Source: Geothrix sp. PMB-07
Lineage (GTDB): Bacteria; Acidobacteriota; Holophagae; Holophagales; Holophagaceae
Direction of reading: 5' to 3'
DNA length: 64,000 nt
NCBI RefSeq assembly: GCF_030758935.1
Contig: NZ_CP132333.1
Coordinates: 3,224,992 to 3,288,991, forward strand
Position 1 is the first letter of the stretch, and each line of letters opens with the position of its first letter. Under the pieces are notes generated by a model. That model searched no databases, had not been told where the DNA came from, and worked only from the letters and a program-made list of their open reading frames with translations. Both the position numbers and the translations under genes were made by a program. Of this stretch, positions 62,441 to 64,000 are shown in pieces.

Positions 62441-62445
62441 TCTAG
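61507..62445 (+). CDS. IS481-family transposase (copy 2)
   Basis: A 312-residue transposase with the same HTH and DDE core as copy 1; catalytic positions are Asp in LLHLDTKKL, Asp in LTDNGSPYRS and Glu in TNGKAERFIQ. A few residues differ (GVTARKLL, ERFIQTAL, HKALGG, LVNLVGTDI). The TAG stop again lies in the target duplication. Confidence 0.95.
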   Translation: MNLHSSAKSCPASRALMVKRVLEEDWTVRDAAESIGISTRRAYRWLARFKTEGPAGLLDRSSQPHRLARSHELGLVVEAVGRRRRGQAAIRIASELGVPRSTVGFWLRKARISKASDLQPKEPDNRYEHAAPGDLLHLDTKKLANFHEVGHRATGIRHHKNRDAGYQVLHVCSDDHSRACYMEVLPDEKKETTASFLQRALLHFQARGVTARKLLTDNGSPYRSKAFKAMREAFGLTHSRTRPYRPRTNGKAERFIQTALREWAYGPTWQNSDERNQALGAWLHFYNHHRPHKALGGQPPVTRLVNLVGTDI

Positions 62446-62586
62446 TACACCAGGATGGGAGGGGTGCCTCCCACTTTTCCGGGGCACAAATGAAGCCTGA
62501 CCCAAACCCCGAAAAATGGACCAGGGATGATGTGAAATTCGGGCCTTGGAGGGCACCCTAGAGGGAGCCCAGCCAAGGAGGCAGAG

Positions 62587-62853
62587 ATGCCAAGGAAGGG
62601 ACACAGCGAGGAGCAGATCGTCTTCGCCTTGAAGCAGGCAGAGAACGGGGCAAAGATCCCGGATATCTGCAGGAAGTTGGGGATCTCGGATCAGACCTTC
62701 TACCGGTGGAAGCACCAGTTCGAGGGGCTCGGGGTCTCTGAGCTTCGAGAACTTCGGCAGCTTCGGGATGAGAACGCCCGGCTGAAGCGCTTGGTGGCAG
62801 ACCTGAGCCTGGACAAGCACATCTTGCAGGAAGTGCTTTCAAAAAAAGTCTGA
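62587..62853 (+). CDS. IS3-family OrfA (left copy)
   Basis: An 88-residue HTH/leucine-zipper protein: HSEEQIVFALKQAENGAKIP, DICRKLGISDQTFYRWKHQ, then LRELRQLRDENARLKRLVAD. This is OrfA of IS3-type elements (IS407 group). The gene ends shortly after a run of seven A at 62841-62847, which fits the classical A AAA AAA slippery site for -1 frameshifting into OrfB. An AAGGAGG lies before the ATG. Confidence 0.92.
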   Translation: MPRKGHSEEQIVFALKQAENGAKIPDICRKLGISDQTFYRWKHQFEGLGVSELRELRQLRDENARLKRLVADLSLDKHILQEVLSKKV

Positions 62854-62861
62854 AGGCCGCG

Positions 62862-63199
62862 GTGCGACGTTCGCTGGTGGACTGGATCCAAAAGGGCTAT
62901 GGGTTCAGTGAGCGTCGCGCCTGCGGCCTTGTGAGCATCTGCCGGACAAGCGTCCGGTATAGGCACAGGCGGGACTCGCAAATCCCTTTACGAATGCGGT
63001 TGAAGGAACTGGCGGCAGCCCGAGTGCGGTTCGGCTATCGGCGTCTGACGGTGTTACTACGGCGGGAGGGGTGGCACGTGAATGCGAAACGGGTCTATCG
63101 GATCTACAAGGAGGAGGGGCTGATGATCCGCACCAAACTGCGGAAGAAAATCGCACGGAGAAGGCCACTCATCGTAGAACGGGCCAAGGCCCCGAATCA
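62862..63199 (+). pseudogene. Truncated IS3-family OrfB (left copy)
   Basis: The N-terminal part of the transposase is intact (SLVDWIQKGYGFSERRACGL, FGYRRLTVLLRREGWHVNAK, IARRRPLIVERAKAPNQ), then it breaks off at 63199 into unrelated sequence. The DDE core is missing entirely. The right copy on the minus strand continues past exactly this point with RWSMDFVAARL, which shows what was lost. This copy cannot make a functional transposase. Confidence 0.88.
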
Positions 63200-63301
63200 G
63201 CTGATCCGCCCCGGTTTTCTAGCGCAGGTTCAATGTGGAAGATCGGACCTCTGAGAGTCCCCTTGGCCAGTGTTTTAGGCCTTGGGAGCGGGTTGGTCGA
63301 A

Positions 63302-64000
63302 TCAGGATACGCCCTCACACAAACCAGGTGAATCAGGCAGGAGAAGGCCCGCCCCTCGGGGCGGGCCTTCTCCTGCGGGCGCGGGATTCTGGGCTGCGAA
63401 CTGGGCCGGTGTCTGGTCGTCCAGTGCGCTGTGTGGCCTGCGGTGGTTGTAGTCGTAGCGCCAGGCGGCCAGCTTGCCCCTGATTTCTGCCATGGACCGG
63501 AATATCTCCGTGTTCAGGCACTCATCCCTCAACCTGCCGTTGAAGCTCTCAATGAAGGCGTTCTCCGTGGGCTTCCCTGGCCGGATGAAGGCCAGGTGCA
63601 CGCCCCTGGCATCTGCCCAGGCGTCCATCACCTTCCCAGCGAATTCGCTTCCGTTGTCCACAGTGATCGATGTGGGCTTGCCCCGCTCCCGAACCGCCAA
63701 GTCCAGGACATCAGCCACATCGCTGCCATTCAACCTGGGCTTGCCCCGGATCGCCACGCATTCCCTCGTGAACTGGTCGACTACCGTCAGGATCCGGAAG
63801 GGTCTCCCATCATCAAGTCGGGCCGCCACGAAATCCATACTCCAGCGCTGATTCGGGGCCTTGGCCCGTTCTACGATGAGTGGCCTTCTCCGTGCGATTT
63901 TCTTCCGCAGTTTGGTGCGGATCATCAGCCCCTCCTCCTTGTAGATCCGATAGACCCGTTTCGCATTCACGTGCCACCCCTCCCGCCGCAGTAACACCGT
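63302..64000 (-). CDS. IS3-family OrfB (right copy), 5' part beyond window
   Basis: At least 231 residues of OrfB on the minus strand, cut at its N-terminus by the window end. The catalytic core is complete: Asp in WSMDFVAARLDDGR, Asp in SITVDNGSEFAG, and Glu in NAFIESFNGRLRDE, then YNHRRPHSALDDQTP. The part at 63850-64000 repeats, in reverse, the end of the left copy. The C-terminus runs into a 40-bp palindrome (63337-63376), which adds about 25 unusual residues; the real protein may be meant to end earlier. Confidence 0.9.
   Translation of the reverse strand, partial: TVLLRREGWHVNAKRVYRIYKEEGLMIRTKLRKKIARRRPLIVERAKAPNQRWSMDFVAARLDDGRPFRILTVVDQFTRECVAIRGKPRLNGSDVADVLDLAVRERGKPTSITVDNGSEFAGKVMDAWADARGVHLAFIRPGKPTENAFIESFNGRLRDECLNTEIFRSMAEIRGKLAAWRYDYNHRRPHSALDDQTPAQFAAQNPAPAGEGPPRGAGLLLPDSPGLCEGVS
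63337..63376. repeat. Near-perfect 40-bp palindrome at the end of the IS3 gene
   Basis: Arms of 19 bp, GCAGGAGAAGGCCCGCCCC and its complement GGGGCGGGCCTTCTCCTGC, are separated by only 2 nt (63356-63357). It lies inside the C-terminal coding part of the right IS3 OrfB. It could be a terminator stem without a T-run or a transposon-end structure. Confidence 0.7.

Overview
The window reads as a GC-rich Gram-negative bacterial chromosome. The Skp/BamA/ClpC/PurA core genes, signal-peptide-bearing glycosidases and overall style would fit an Acidobacteriota of the Holophaga/Geothrix type. That placement is inference from gene content and has not been tested.

Region 1 (1-8949) is housekeeping. A compact minus-strand run goes clpC > bamA (4-nt overlap) > skp/ompH > spinster-like MFS > PlsC-like acyltransferase (cut by the window edge). 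purA lies divergent to clpC and is followed by tRNA-Lys(TTT) and tRNA-Glu(TTC).

Region 2 (8950-36513) is a 27.6-kb integrative mobilizable element in the 3' end of tRNA-Glu. A 52-nt exact repeat of the tRNA 3' half marks both ends (8898-8949 and 36462-36513). A tyrosine integrase sits at the right end. Paired TTACTGCAA motifs lie just inside both ends and look like integrase arm sites. The backbone holds a TOPRIM primase-helicase, two excisionase/AlpA-like HTH proteins, a MobC-like protein, a relaxase and a VirD4/TraG coupling protein. No type IV secretion genes are present, so it is probably mobilizable rather than self-transmissible. Cargo is mostly defence: one coupled operon hsdM-hsdS-kwaA-kwaB-hsdR-ygjP (type I restriction-modification with an embedded Kiwa-like pair), a RadC protein, an Mrr-type endonuclease, an orphan protein with a DUF559/Vsr-like nuclease fold, and an AbiE-type toxin-antitoxin with a perfect palindrome upstream.

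Region 3 (36514-51180) is a patchwork: a decayed LysR gene beside a methionine aminopeptidase, a Dam-type methylase with a ParB-fold partner, an XRE regulator divergent from a second Mrr nuclease, a lipoprotein, an IS481-family element, small orphan genes, a serine recombinase/DUF2924 cassette, and one intact plus one truncated IS5-family element.

Region 4 (51205-61239) is a sugar-use locus. A secreted GH2-GH2-GH30 operon (minus) is divergent from a FucP-like MFS and an ROK kinase (plus), with a large inverted repeat between them. The enzymes would release a sugar outside the cytoplasm, the MFS would import it and the ROK kinase would phosphorylate it.

Region 5 (61430-64000) holds a second 1011-bp IS481 copy, inverted relative to the first, and two oppositely oriented IS3-family copies, one truncated. 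Reading was by eye only; no homology search was run.
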